64,000 nt of DNA, taken from contig CM041204.1 of the NCBI GenBank assembly GCA_023078555.1, positions 1,398,923 through 1,462,922 of the forward strand, given 5' to 3'. The first letter of the stretch is position 1, and each line of letters begins with the position of its first letter. This DNA comes from Ulva prolifera (lineage: Eukaryota > Chlorophyta > Ulvophyceae > Ulvales > Ulvaceae). The translations under genes and the position numbers were made by a program. Below the pieces are notes generated by a model. It saw nothing but the letters and a program-made list of their open reading frames with translations, did no database searches and was not told the DNA's origin. Positions 36,566-49,046 of this stretch are shown piece by piece.

Positions 36566-39314
36566 TTAGTCCTCCTCAATGTAGAGCCATCGCCACCCCG
36601 AGGACGTTTTGCCCTTGTATGCTGGACTCCGCCCCACGTCCCGCTTAAGATAACAAGCCTGCTGATAGTACGTAAATATCTTGCAACCGTTTTGGCGATC
36701 GCAGAATTTGGCACACTCCTCAATCTCCTGCCTCCTTGTGAGGCCAGACCGTGGTAACACCTTCCCAAGGTCTCCGTAGTTCGGAATGTCCCAACCAGCC
36801 TCGCTCTTGTAGAGTCTGTAGTCTTGCACTACTACACACCAGCTCGAAGTGTGTGTGATGCAGAAGACGTGGATGGTAGCCACAGCTCTATTTGCCCTTG
36901 ATGCACTTGTAATGTCAGCACACACATGCCACACCATGCATATGTGCTCGCCACAGCTAGCGATGGCGTTTGCACTCAGCATCCAATCAAGTGGATGAGT
37001 TCATTGGACATGAGATCAGAATTTAGTGCACTGTCATGCGGTGTGCATCATGAACTTGGAACCCTACTGAGTCATGCATAGCTGCATGTGCTAGCAGCTA
37101 GTCGATGCCAACACTCTGTAAGGTTCAGCGAGACTCAACAGTCGAGTGACGATGATCAAGAATCCTGCTCCTTCAAAATTTGGCAGAATTGCTATTGAAG
37201 ATTCTGCCTGAGTGGGTGGGGGCGTACAGTTTTGAGCAGTGAAGTTCTCCCCATGGCCGGCCGCCAGAGAAGAAGATTCTGGCACACCCTGTGTGTTACT
37301 GTTGTTTGGCGTGGGCGGCAGAGACCGTGCAGCTGGCGATCTTTCAGTGCTGCCATCAGGCTCATCACATCCGCCTTTCCAGACCTTGAAGTCATCAAAC
37401 CTGCAGGCAACCCACACACCACAAATCATCGGCAATCATCAGCTATGGGGTGCTTATGGCCAATGCAACCTTCCCAGCTGAAGACAGGCGGCGTGCACGC
37501 AGCTATGAGCCAAAAGGGACAGGATGGACCGTTGCTTCCTTCCAGCATCCAAATGTGTATGTGAATGGCTGTTTCACCGATTCTGAATCACCAGTCCATG
37601 TTTTGGTCACGAAGAGTCAATCCATAACTTGGTCTTCAGTTCGGGATCCAGGCAGGCGCTGTAGCACATGGGAGTACGGAGGCCCATGCCAGCGTCCCCG
37701 CCAAGGCCGTATCGCTGGCCAGACTTACAGGAGGATTGCACACCACGTGCGGGGAGGGGTAACGCAAAACTCATACAGTGAGGTGCCGATGTTTGTCCAA
37801 AGATGCTGTTCCAGGCCAAGATTGCTGTGATTTCCAGGTGACTCAACACTAAGATTGCGGACCGATGCCGGGAATTCCGCAGCATTGGCTGGATATCAAA
37901 TACAATGAGGCTTGACCAGAATGCGGCCAACAATACGCTGACAGTGTGACAGTGGAGCTTGCTGCGTTGCAAGGGCGGTACCAACAGCCACATGCACCAC
38001 TGATGCATAGCCAACAGTAACATCCACAGGGTCTGGTCGACAGAAGCTCACCAGATATTCTGGTCCTTCGATGGGGCAAACAGAGATCGTGAGCTTCCTC
38101 CACAGTACGTTGTGATGTATGCTCGTGAGATTTTGAATTCGGACTTGTATCGGTAGGGAATGTTTGTCCTGTGAAGCACCTGTTGACCGTCCAACCATGC
38201 TTTGAACTCACCATTCTTCTGCCCAGGTGTATTCAGCTTCACCCACATCCGGATGTGATGCCATTTGTTGCTCTGTACCTTCTTGCTCCACATCCAGTCC
38301 TCACCACAGCGGATAGATTTGGGTTTGTCTGGGTAGTAGGCATACGTAACCATTCTACCACCTTCACGCCACATCAGGCGAGTGGAGAATGCACGGTCTC
38401 TTGATACTGCAGAGCAACCGACTGGGCAAGCAGCTTTGCCATCTGCAACAGCACATCTGAGATTGGAGCCAGCTCAGCCACAGATCCACAACCGTGCCCT
38501 AAAGGTGCTGCTGTGCAGCAAGGACAATAGCAATGCTCAAAGTTCATGAGGCACAGCCTGTCACTTTGTATTCAGCAAACGCTGAGGCCAGGCCATTCAG
38601 GTCCACTTATGCTTAGCTCCTGCAAACTAGGCTGCAGGAAACATCATCCTAGGCTGCCACAATGGTGGACTGTACATTACCACCTTAGCATCAGCGATGA
38701 AGCATGATCATTTGGTGTTACGGCTTCTTACCACCACCACAGAGCCCTGGAAGCTTGCCACCTTTTGTCCACTCAAAACCAGCTGAAAACTTCACTTGGT
38801 ATGACATGGACATCTCCTCGCCCTCTTCCGAAAGCACGGAATACCATGTAAAGCCTGTTTCTTTTCCAGAAATTGCTCCTGCACAGCACAGTAAGCTCTG
38901 CAGAGGTCCAAACTTCTGACATCTACAGGGCATTCAACCCCATGCACCAGTACATCACCAGATCAACACGACGCCTGATGCAGTGCCAAGCAGAGTAACG
39001 GGGGGCCATCATTTCGAATTTGCTGCGGGAGATTGTCCTGCTACAATACCTTTCGGGTAAGAGCCTTGGATAATGCGATCTTGCACAACTGTCAATGGGG
39101 AGCCCTGGTCACCACCAGCAATCATTTTAAAAGGCCTCTTGGTGTTCGGAAAATCTTGCTGCGCCATGCTCTTGCTGTACTTCGCCCTACTGTTTCTTGC
39201 ACTGAAGCCTTGCTGGAGCAGATTGGGGCAACCAGATGCAACAGCCTTCCCGATCAGGATGATGCACAACGTGATGAATGCCCAACTGCGAGGTCCATGA
39301 CAGCGTGGTGTCAT
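36566..39314 (-). CDS. secreted polysaccharide lyase family 14 with C-terminal PAN/apple domain
   Basis: Minus-strand exons: 39314-39050, 38878-38732, 38442-38052, 37400 to about 37200, and about 36835-36566. The first four join in phase; the donor of exon 4 is unclear. Residues 1-28 form a signal peptide (WAFITLCIILIGKAVASG). The lyase domain shows YQVKFSAGFEWTKGGKLPGL, STRLMWREGGRMVTYAYYPD, WHHIRMWVKLNTPGQKNG, CGGSSRSLFAPSKDQ and FDDFKVWKGGC, the beta-sandwich PL14 pattern known from alginate/glucuronate lyases of molluscs and chlorella viruses. A Ser/Pro/Thr/Asn-rich linker leads to a PAN/apple module (ECAKFCDRQNGCKIFTYY, ACYLKRD). It probably cleaves a uronic-acid polysaccharide outside the cell, for wall remodelling, hatching or feeding; the substrate is inference. 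The fusion to PAN, a carbohydrate/protein-binding module, is notable. Confidence 0.8.
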
Positions 39315-40391
39315 GTTGAGTCACCTGTGAGATTGACACGACTCAGCTGATCAGTCACACACACGCAGCGCTGTCTTCCAAAAAAAATCAGATGTTTCAA
39401 TGTGAGATGTGGAATGGTGACCAGCGCGCAAATGCTCTTTCGCCGTTAACGACAGATGTCACAGCCTCGTACAATCTTCGAGACCGGTAAAATGTCGATT
39501 GTGAAGGGTTTATGCTGAATGACTTATCTGAGACGGCCAGACACAGCAGAACGCGCAAATTTAGTACCTTGAATGGTCACTCGAGCGATGGAGGGCGTTT
39601 CTGCAGGCAGCTTACGGCGGTGTGCGGCTGGTACTGCCCTGGTATAATAATCTGCTTCAGCCTAATTCAAACAAGCATGCAATGGACTGTATGTAATAGT
39701 TTGTTCGACGTGCCTGGGAGACGTAACACGAAGGCGACCATGGCACCGACGAAGGGCTTATGCTGCCTTGTTACGCAACCACATTTATGAAGCTAGGCTG
39801 CCAGCAATCGTTCACTCTTGACAATGCAGTGGGCCTAGCATACGTCCATGCCGGAGCAAAATGGTATTGCATGCGGCCGCATGCGGTAATGCATTACGAC
39901 GGATCATCCGACGTGGCTCAGCGTGGCGCTGTGGGCCACGTGGCGCTGGCAAGCGCAGCAGTAAAAATGTTGGTCGGTGCTCGTCATACAAGCAATAAAG
40001 TCGAGTTGGCTATCCAATTCTTGGATACGAAATAGCAGTTGTGATTGCGAGGTCATCGGAGCACCAGGGGTTTAAAGCGCTTGAAACAGGTTAGACCTCT
40101 TCCTCTAGAGGTATGTTATGCACACACTAGCAGTCACACATACTGAGGTGTACCACCAGTGGCACAGAATCGACTACCACGTCTGTAGGCACTTTGGCAG
40201 CCCAGTTCACACACATGCACTTGCCTCACCCTGCGACCGCTACAGAACACCAGCTGCGATGGTGCCAGACGAGAAGATATAAATGGTTCAAGGCATGAAC
40301 TTCCACTATTGGGTAAAGTCGACTTGCATTTCTGGAAGTAAAATTAATCAGCGTTGCTAGAGTACATGTAAATGGAAGAGAAATGATCAAA
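39315..40391. other. intergenic region between two minus-strand genes
   Basis: Short frames only. It should contain the promoter of the lyase gene and the 3' UTR of the hydrolase gene. No repeat or RNA gene was recognised. Confidence 0.45.
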
Positions 40392-43249
40392 CTACATACG
40401 TGCTTCAATCCATGTCATTACGCTGGCGCGGACTTCGTCCTTCTCATAATCATGCAGCAGATCATGCAAGCCATCAGGAAAGCGCTTCAGCTCTTTCTCT
40501 GTCGATTGGACTCGGCCTAGGAATTCTTCAACATGCGATAAGGGGCAGACTTCGTCTTTTTCTCCGTGCAGGGCCAGCACGGGAAGCGCAATCTCATCAG
40601 AACAGCTTTGAGCCAATTCAAAGCCCTCGAGCATTGAGCAAGCGGTGCAGACTCTTAGTGGCCTATTGTTCACAATCGTGTCTGCCATCCTCCGCTTCAT
40701 CTGCACCAAGCTGTGCAATCATACAACACATAAGGCAGCCATGGCCGTGAAGACAGCCAAGAACAGCACCACCAATACCTGATGGACGAGCATCCTGGTT
40801 GCAGGCAGCCCAAAGACACTGTTCTTAGTGCCTGTGGTGACTGCGGATACATTTGTCAGCATCTGGCCGACTTTGTTTTGACATCTGACCAAGCTGGATG
40901 CTTCCACAATCCATGTACATAAACCTCAGCGACTTATTTCGAACGGCACATAGCTATGTGGGGCCATCAGTGGCGCATCTGAAAACCGTTTACCATTGTA
41001 CATCGCTGTCATTGTGAGACCAGCCAAGCCGAGAACTGCCACGGCGTGCCACGATGCTGTTTGACTGTGGACAAGCTCATGCAAACCAAGAGTGCTTGAC
41101 ACCGCGTTTATTCAGCAGGAACAGGACACTGCACTTTGACTATTTAATATTTTGAACAGGACACGATGTAGTTGCAGCTACACTCAGCCTGTATTATGAT
41201 GCCATCATCCTTGCAGCAGCTGTGGATAAGCGCCACCTGATCATGAAAATATCATAATGGCACACTGGAACACAAAAGCGGGAAAAGGGCCTGGGCTGCT
41301 CTCTGGTGCTGCAAGACGTACACATTGGTTGCGCATACAGTATCATGTACGTGTCACGAATCACAGGTGTGAGAGTCTGCAAGATGTTGGACACAGACTC
41401 CATTGCTAGCATTGCCGTGATCATGATGCCCCGTCAGTTGCTAGGAAACAGGTGGGAACAGCCCCGTGACCAAGCTGCACAGCATGCGCTTGTAATGCGC
41501 ATGTAGATGATTCATCTGGCGCCCGTTCCAGCCATGAACAAGCTCATGGCGAATGCTCAACATGCAGTCAAATGAACAACATCCGGGATTGACTGCAGCG
41601 CAGGGTCCTGGGGGTTGATACGCAACTGGCAGTGAGCTGGGGGGAATGGAGAGTGCAAGCTGACTCTTATCTGTGTTCTGATGCCACGCCGATGTGTGAA
41701 AGTCCTGTGGTAGAGCGGTTTTATCACTGGACTTTCACGACAGCTGTGCATGCAATCAACAGGACAGCACGATTGTCTGACCCTTTATGCATTCATCTGC
41801 TCCATTGCAGATCTGTCGTCCAGTGTCAGCCAAAGTGACTTTGGAGGCAGGACGCCGCCATGCTGCGATTGAGGCGTATGGAAGGGGATCGCCTTCGAGC
41901 ATACCTCTTCTGGGTCTCTGCAGAACTTGTCTTGGGAGATGGTCGGCACGATCTCCAGGTTTGGCACAATCATGTTTGCCAGCCCCGCGAGCGGCAGTTG
42001 GATCCGCATGACCGTTGTGAGATTTGCACCTATGGCTGCAGCGTTGAGGATGATGCCTCTGACCATCGGTAAACCCTTCACCGGTTCCTTTGCTGCGATC
42101 AGAACTGTCTGCAAGTCAACCTCAGATCTGGTCACTGCTAGTGTGTAGTGGTCTCAGGCCACACATGATGTTGGATCATCGTCGGCCAGGCAAACACTCC
42201 CGCATAGAATTCACCCTTGAAGCGGTCGTGCAGTCAAATGAGAACGGAGCAAGTTGAATGATGTTGCATCGCCGCCCATGACAGCTCCTGGTGATAGCGC
42301 ATATACACTGACCGACACCCAGATGCAGCGATCATCCAACAAGATGAACAGCTTAAAGAGCATGGTCCAGAAATGCAAGCAGGTCAACGAATTTCATCTT
42401 TGTACAGCAAGAAACAGGCTGACTGATGACCACATGGCATGCCTGGGACCTGCTGCACAAGAGCATGTCCAGACATCTTACGAATCACGTGAACTGGCAG
42501 CTAGGAAGCCGTTGAAAGCAAAGGCATCGTACCGCCAACGCACCCATAGACGACCCCATCAAGAAGACAGGAGCATCTGGGCACTTCGACTTGCAAAAGG
42601 GCACAACAACTTCTTGCATATGCATTTCGGCGTCTGCTACAACATCTTTGAAGCTCCTGATGGCGAAGCGAGGTTGAATTGGTTCAGAATTACCATGACC
42701 ATGTACATCAAATGTAACGGTCGCTATGTTATTTGATGCCAGGACCTCGAACACTGCAGTGCACAAACGGTGTGAAGACACAAGCACCAATGCTTTGCAG
42801 GGATAAAGGTGCGGACAGGCGTGGCAGCTTGATACGTCATGCAGTACTCTGATCCTGGCAACATATCATCATATCATGCATACATACATTCATCCTAGCA
42901 ACGGCTCGCTGCCCGGCCTCTGTCCTTTGTAACTACATACATACATAAGTCTGGGCACCCAGGACAGGGCGCAGCCACGCCTGAGTGCATTGCAGAGGCA
43001 CTCAAGACCCGCAAACGAGACAGCAGGCTTATATCGAATATACTCAGAGTTTACAAAGCCTACAGGCTGTGGACAGATTTGCGCATGACACCAGCTCGAT
43101 GCTGTCAGCATCATGCTATCATGGGGAGACGTACTCTCCTTGTTCCGCATGCAGTAGTCCCCCAGCCCGTGATGATAGTGTAGCACTGCTTTAATCCTGC
43201 CATCATGGGGGACACACTGGGTGGTCGCGATCACCTGCTCCCTGCGCAT
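40392..43249 (-). CDS. monoglyceride-lipase-like alpha/beta hydrolase
   Basis: Four minus-strand exons, 43249-43135, 42753-42533, 42108-41905 and 40700-40392, join in phase and give about 282 residues. Motifs appear in order: oxyanion-side HHGLGDY (typically HGxGEH), VTFDVHGHGNSE, the nucleophile GSSMGALA, LPVLALHGEKDEVCP with the acid Asp, and GLHDLLHD with the His, so the Ser-Asp-His triad is complete. Related enzymes hydrolyse monoacylglycerols or lysophospholipids (MAGL/caffeoyl-shikimate-esterase group). The start used is the Met at 43249; the frame stays open upstream, so an N-terminal exon of about 20 residues may be missing. No signal peptide was seen. Intron 1 carries a 44-bp LINE tail and intron 3 carries an AGCGG-loop palindrome. 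Confidence 0.82.
41696..41738. repeat. AGCGG-loop palindrome with changed, compensated arms
   Basis: The arms are GTGAAAGTCCTGTG and CACTGGACTTTCAC, with 13 of 14 positions paired. The loop is GTAGAGCGGTTTTAT. Compared with the copies at 1308 and 7165, GGCAAT has become GAAAGT on one side and ATTGCC has become ACTTTC on the other, so pairing is preserved while the sequence changes. It lies in the last intron of the hydrolase gene. Confidence 0.7.
42890..42933 (+). mobile_element. 44-bp LINE 3'-end insertion
   Basis: The segment GGCTCGCTGCCCGGCCTCTG with a CCTTTGTAAC end is identical to the last bases of the LINE at 60475. TACATACAT occurs directly on both sides (42881-42889 and 42934-42942). 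It is an extremely 5'-truncated retrotransposition product inside hydrolase intron 1. Confidence 0.7.
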
Positions 43250-45253
43250 TGTCGCGGAGTGTTGATCGGCAAATGGAAGTTGATGTGACAGCATGTCACA
43301 GATGCGGTCCAACACTCACTCGCGGCATCACTGCGCACCTTGAATTCGTGAATGAGCCAGTGGTAAACATGTGTGGTGTCTATTCTCGACAAGTCTCCAC
43401 AGCGCTGACGCGACAACTGTATGTTTGAACGTAGTCCTCGGCGATCATAGACGTCGCGCATTCGCACGGAGGCCACAATTTCACACCAAGTGCTATATAC
43501 TGAACGCTCCTGGGTTGCAATACCTGATTCTGCACGACTGAGCTCAGCAGAGGTGATTCATGTGCGATTGTGTACGCGCCATGTAAGCGCCCGGCATGCT
43601 CAACATGCGCATGGAAGTGGGAGATGCCATCGCCCACCTGAAACACCAATTCAATTGCTGCACGATCATTTCGCTCTGGCAGCGTGGACGTTCAGGTCCG
43701 GATGCATTATGTACTGCATGCGAATCGCGCTTCCCTGCGATTCAGCGCTGCAGCGAGCACAGGCGCATGCTTGTACACTCCACGAGTGTCGGTTGCAATG
43801 TCTGATGGTTGCCCACCGGGCCTTACTGTCTCTTTTTTTTTACATTAGCCCTTCGACGCCCGACTTGAAGGGAGTGTCAGTAGATGGTGAGTGAGATACA
43901 TGGTCCCCTGGCGCCTGGAATCCGCAGCCAATACGGTTGCTTTGTATCTGTGAAAGGCTGGTGCCTTGAAGCTGAGGCATATTTGGCCTGTTTGTGCCAA
44001 AAGTGGGATCCAAAATGACCAGTTGAGCCTCAGTAAGAAACTGCTGGGTACTCATGGCCGCCAACCAATGCACTTGTATGCTAATTTCAGGCTGTTGTGG
44101 GGCTGCAGCAATGTCGGTTCTGCCATGTGCAGCCTCTGCCAAATCCACCAGCACATGTGTTTCATGTCTTCACAATCAGTACTTCTATCACCTCGCAGCC
44201 CCAAAATCCGTAATCCCATGACTTCGACTCTCATCGTGCATGCTGCCTGATCACTCATTCGTTTCGCGCCAAGTTACATCCGGACCACCGGAATTCAATT
44301 AACATATCAGTCGTTTCCGTGAAATTCATGGCCGCTGATCTCGCGTCGTGTTGAATATAATTACGCTCAGTACCTTTTGGCTCAGTTTCGGCGGGCGGCA
44401 TGATGCATGGTGCTGACGCGAGGAGAGCGATTGTCGACTGAGGTCGCGCCCCTCCCCACGTGTGGGATCGCCCCCCTCGCCACCGATTCCACGCGTTTTT
44501 TGTGTAGCGATCGCCCATTGGCGCCGCGTCGACCGCATACATGGTACACTGTTTCGGAATCGTTCCGGCATGGTCCCGGCACCGACCTTGACAGCTCTGC
44601 GCCACCGACACCTGTAGCGTGCGGACGTGCAGCGACACAGCCGGAAACAGGTACACATGTAATTTTGCTGCATGCTTCTGCATGCTGTCCCAGCAGGACA
44701 GCGCTGCAGCCCGTTCATGCCCCGGCGTACCGGCTGCCGAGCAGACTTGGCACGGCCGGTTGCTTTCACCGATCAGACAAACTTTGCAGCTGCACATGTA
44801 GCTGCCGAGATTCTATAGGACACAAACGGCGCTCCCGCTGCATGCGTTGATCATTTCTCTGGCTGCATCCTCTGTTTCTGTAGTCGACGATGCTCTGTGC
44901 GCGCTGTGAGCCGTGCTGAATGCCTGCTGTGTGCGAATCCCACCGCGCACAGCTTGCAGAGGATTGATATCTTTCTCAAGCAGCTGTAAATGCTGCGACT
45001 GCCTGCCCTGGTCTGGCCCCGATGAAGTAAGCCATCTTCGGGCTGATGGTCCGGGTATGCTGTCACAAATCACACTCTTGCTGTGTGCGGCCCTGTCGAT
45101 CGTATGGCCATGCTGCATCGAGTATTTTGCGTCCTATTGTCACAACTGTATGCTCAACCTAGAGCTGTCAATGATGCAACCGCTCTGTATTGCCCGCGAC
45201 GCCTGGCAGCTTTCCTTTGCTATGCACCGCTTCGCCGAGATATACACTCGCAG

Positions 45254-45411
45254 AGGTCTCTGGAGAAAGGCAACGATGCTCATCTCACCGCATTGGAATG
45301 TGCCGTTTCCTCTGCTCGGCTGCTTGCACAGCAGCATGACGTCGCTGTCCCAGCGTACCAGCTACAAAGCACGCCAGATGCAACTTATCATCGATTGTTC
45401 GCTCAGGACAG
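45254..45411 (+). CDS. possible isolated exon, unknown protein
   Basis: Flanked by an acceptor (ACTCGCAG) and a good donor (GACAG|GTACCT). The frame encodes a helical stretch (SLEKGNDAHLTALECAVSSA, RLLAQQHDVAVPAY). No neighbouring exon could be joined and no family is recognised. It may belong to an unseen gene or be chance. Confidence 0.25.
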
Positions 45412-47822
45412 GTACCTTTCTGCTGCAGACATGTAGCTGGAGAAGCGATACGCTGCCTTGCTATTCCAGGGGCATGTACTGTCGCTGTTGCGAAGATGCA
45501 CTACCGCTGCGCACACAGCTGCACAAGCTCTCGACAAATGACAAGTGAACTCTCGACTGCAAATTTTGCTGCATCGCACAGCATGCGCTGTCTGCCGACG
45601 GCCACAATCCGCTATTTCACTGAGCCGCTCCGTGACAGTCTGTTTACCACCACATCCTGCTGCAGCCCCTCACAACAGAGATCTGGCCAGTCGCCTCTGT
45701 AGCACAATTGACGCTGGCCTTCTGATGGCAAATCAGGCAGACCAATCAAAGCAGGGAACGATAGAATAGCAACAAACAACACAATGTCACACCAGTAGCA
45801 GCACTGCGGTGCTTGAGGCATGCACATTCTGGCCTGCATTCTCTGCACATGGACAGATGTCATCTGATCACAGAAGAACACAAGTTACCGCAACAGAAGC
45901 TTGCACACTCTGGCCCACACCCTCTGTCCATTGCTAGGAACTCAATGGGCACCACAACATAGAGCAACACAGCACAAGTTGCTACAAATGAAGCTTGCAC
46001 TGGTAGACCCAGGCTATCCTCCTGCTGCGAGGGACCAACAAACATGCACTCACACTAGCTTCAAACTCCAACGCATGCACACCCGTACCAAAACCCTCCG
46101 TCTGCCCCCTCGGAGCATACACACGTCCACAACTACCTACAACATACAGAACAGCTATTACTGCTGTACAAGTGCCACGCTCCCACCACCTCAGCACCTC
46201 GGCCCCACATGCCGCCTCCGCAGCCCCGCCCCCGTGGACGGGCCCGTCTACGGCAATCACATCACAGTTATCGGTGTCCCGACACCCCGCGCGCACCCCT
46301 CACCCCGCCGCCCCGCCACCCTGCGCCCCCTACGCCCGCCCGGTGGGCTAGGCACGTAGTGCCATCTTTTGCTTTTGTGCTCTTCCGCACAGTGGCCCGA
46401 GCTCGTGTTCTTTGTTTTGTGTAGCCATGAGAGCAGCGCACTGCAGCTGCTCACCAACGGCCGCAGTCAAACGCACCAGCAGAGGTCTAATCGGCCACTC
46501 CGTGTTGGCATGCAGCAATCTGCAGACAGAAACCTTTCAGCGTTTCCAAGCAGGCGCAAGTGACAGCTGGATGGTCGGTGTGACTGTAAAAAACACGCAG
46601 CGCCGCGGGGCGGAGCGCTCACCAATCCCGGCACACGAACATGGCAGCACCTTTCAGACAAGCCCAATGCAATTCTATAGCACAAACACCTGGGTCGCGG
46701 ACTGGGACGTCTAGTGCATGGTGGGCATCAAAACTGCTTACCAAGCATTCAACAGCTGTGATTGACAAGCGCTTGAGGGTCACGCTCCTGGAGGAACTTC
46801 CAAACCGGCCCGCTGAAGCTCTGCCACAAGCAACCGCCGGGATCGGGCTTCCCCGGCTCTGCCTGGCACGTGGTGCACCACGCGCGTTGGCGGTGGATGC
46901 ATAGCAGGCGGTCCTGTGTCAGAGCATGTCCTTCCCTGCGCCTCCACGCCCTGAGATGGGTCTGACATTTACAAGTGCACAAGCTTCACTTTTCAGAATC
47001 ACTTGTACACAAGGTTCACTGTGTACGGATTGCTGTGCCTCACGGAAGCGCCTCCCCCCCCTCGTCACCACCCCACTCCCTGCCCGGCAAACTGCTGTGG
47101 ATCTTGGCTGGTTGCAGCGCTGGCATCGTCGCCCTCCACAAGCCGCTGGAGAAATGGTGCCGGGTCATCACGGGCAGTGGGAGTCATAACGAACAGCAGC
47201 AGGAACGCACCTGAGCAGGCTCCCCAGATCGGGAGCCTTGGCCGTGGCCGCCCGGAGCGCGCAGCTGCAACCCTTCGGCCACCTCCTCAGCCGCCCCAGA
47301 CTCGTTCGCTCCCGCTCCACTCGATGGCGCCCAGGCTCCCCCCTGCGTTGCCCTGGCACTGGCCGCGGGCCAGCACGCCCCGGCGATGCCGCCGCGCTCG
47401 ACGCAGACGCTTGGCTGGCCTCCCGTGACACGCGCCCTTCAGCAGGAAGCGCGTGCCACCCTCGCTCCCTGCAGCCCAGATTCACTCCGCAGCCGTTGTG
47501 GCCTGGAACGCACCCACTCTCTTTGGTGGCGCCCTACCCCCTCACCTGCACCACGCACTTCAGCGGCATGCATCTGCGACCGCCAGCATGCATGGTTTCG
47601 TAACCGCATTGCTCCACCTGCCACCTCCACATGTACAGGCTGCCGCTCTGCGGTCCGCATGGAGATGCCATGCAGGCGAGTGGTCGGCGACCGTTGCACT
47701 GCTGAGTCCTCACCCTCTGCTACAGCAGCCGATGCAGGACCCCGGTCCCCAGCCTCAGCTACGTAACAGCTTGGCAGGGCGCAGCTGATGCCGTAGCATA
47801 TTGCCGTCATGCAGGGCACCCC

Positions 47823-47920
47823 CCTCGGAGGCCCGCCCGCAAAACCGCTGGGCCGCTCAGCTCGGCGACATCCTCGGAGGCCCGTCCGCGAATCAGCAGC
47901 GCCACTGAGTACGGCGACAT
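47823..47920. repeat. two-copy 49-bp tandem repeat
   Basis: CCTCGGAGGCCCG starts at 47823 and 47872, and both units end with CGGCGACAT. The units differ at several positions. A Pro/Arg-rich frame crosses it, but no coding evidence exists. Confidence 0.7.
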
Positions 47921-48209
47921 CCGCCGTACAGGCCAGGCACACCTGTGTGGGTGGCGTGTACGTCACTCGCCCACAGGCTGCCGTGCGTGTGGACATGCCT
48001 TTTGCATGCCGCTGTGGATGTGCAAAGACGGACAGTTCACTGCGCGGCGCTCTGAGCCGGTGCTGCCGCGGAGGCTGCATGCGGACCGGCGCGACCACGA
48101 CAAGTATGGCTACTACGCAGGCACAGGCGCTGCGTGACTGATCTTGCAGACTCCTGAGGTGTGCTGCCGTGCCGCATGGCTGCACTCCTGAGCGGTGTGC
48201 CACCGAGGC

Positions 48210-48233
48210 GGGGGGGGGGGGGGGGGGGGGGGG
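48210..48233. repeat. poly-G run, 24 bases
   Basis: An uninterrupted G tract, one of four long G/C homopolymers in the right third of the window. Its length is likely variable and prone to sequencing error. Confidence 0.9.
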
Positions 48234-48876
48234 CTGCCTCCAGGTGGTATGCTGTTTTCCTGAAGAGCGCAATGCGAGATCTGCCAACGCCATTATGCCG
48301 CGCAGTCGCCCGCTAGCTCCGCGCCGCCGGCCGGCCGCTGCCTCGAAATTCGGGCAAGGCAGATCTGTTAAGGACGAAGGGCCTAAGATCTCATAGTCCT
48401 AGCAAAATCGACAGACACTTCCACTCGGATTGGGCGCTTCTGACGGCCGCTCGCGGTGCGCTGGACATCTGGCCTGAGCAGCGAGCCGCCCCTCTTCAGG
48501 GGCCGTGCCGCCCAACTGGCACGGGATGTGGTTCACGTGGGCGGCTGCATGGCCTCGTGTCACTGTGACACGATCAGCAGAGATGTCTCGCGGTGCGGGC
48601 TGCGAGTGGGGAGCAGTGAGGGGGCATGTGTGGACACGTCACAGCGACGCGGCAGCCCTGCGCTTCGGGTGGTCGAGGGGTTGGTTGCTTGGGCCTCTCG
48701 AGCGGCCGGAGAGAGCTCGGCGGACTGGCGGCCTTGTGCGGGGCCGCGTCAACTTTGGAAATAGCTGGGGCCTGCTTCCGACCTCCTTCTGTAGGGCCAT
48801 TCATTTCCAACTCAGACGGTGCCGTGCAACTTGTGGACACACCTGAGTCAGTTTGAAGATCAGCGGAGGCGAGGAT

Positions 48877-48917
<41 letters not shown>
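48877..48917. repeat. poly-G run, 41 bases
   Basis: An uninterrupted G tract 130 bp upstream of the channel gene fragment. It could form quadruplexes on the plus strand. Confidence 0.9.
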
Positions 48918-48918
<1 letters not shown>

Positions 48919-49046
48919 GTGCACTTGGGCATGTTTGACGGTGAGGGTGAGTGATGTGTATTACAATGACATTGTCGACGAGGCGGGTGGCATCGCAAAG
49001 ACGGCAAGCTCGAACTTGTGACAGTCTGTGTCTACTTTCCCGACAG

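Larger units (their letters stand above)
43250..49046. other. gene-poor 5.8-kb stretch
   Basis: No recognised gene. It includes an isolated exon-like frame (45254-45411), Pro-rich GC-dense frames at 46-48 kb without motifs, a two-copy 49-bp repeat (47823-47920) and two long G runs. A frame at 47081-47214 encodes a hydrophobic LLWILAGCSAGIVAL segment that might be a last exon of a membrane protein, but nothing links to it. Confidence 0.4.

Noticed and set aside
47439-48293. 284-codon minus frame with poly-Pro
   Set aside because: Poly-Pro comes from the G run; Cys/Arg/Ala-rich without any motif or splice support.
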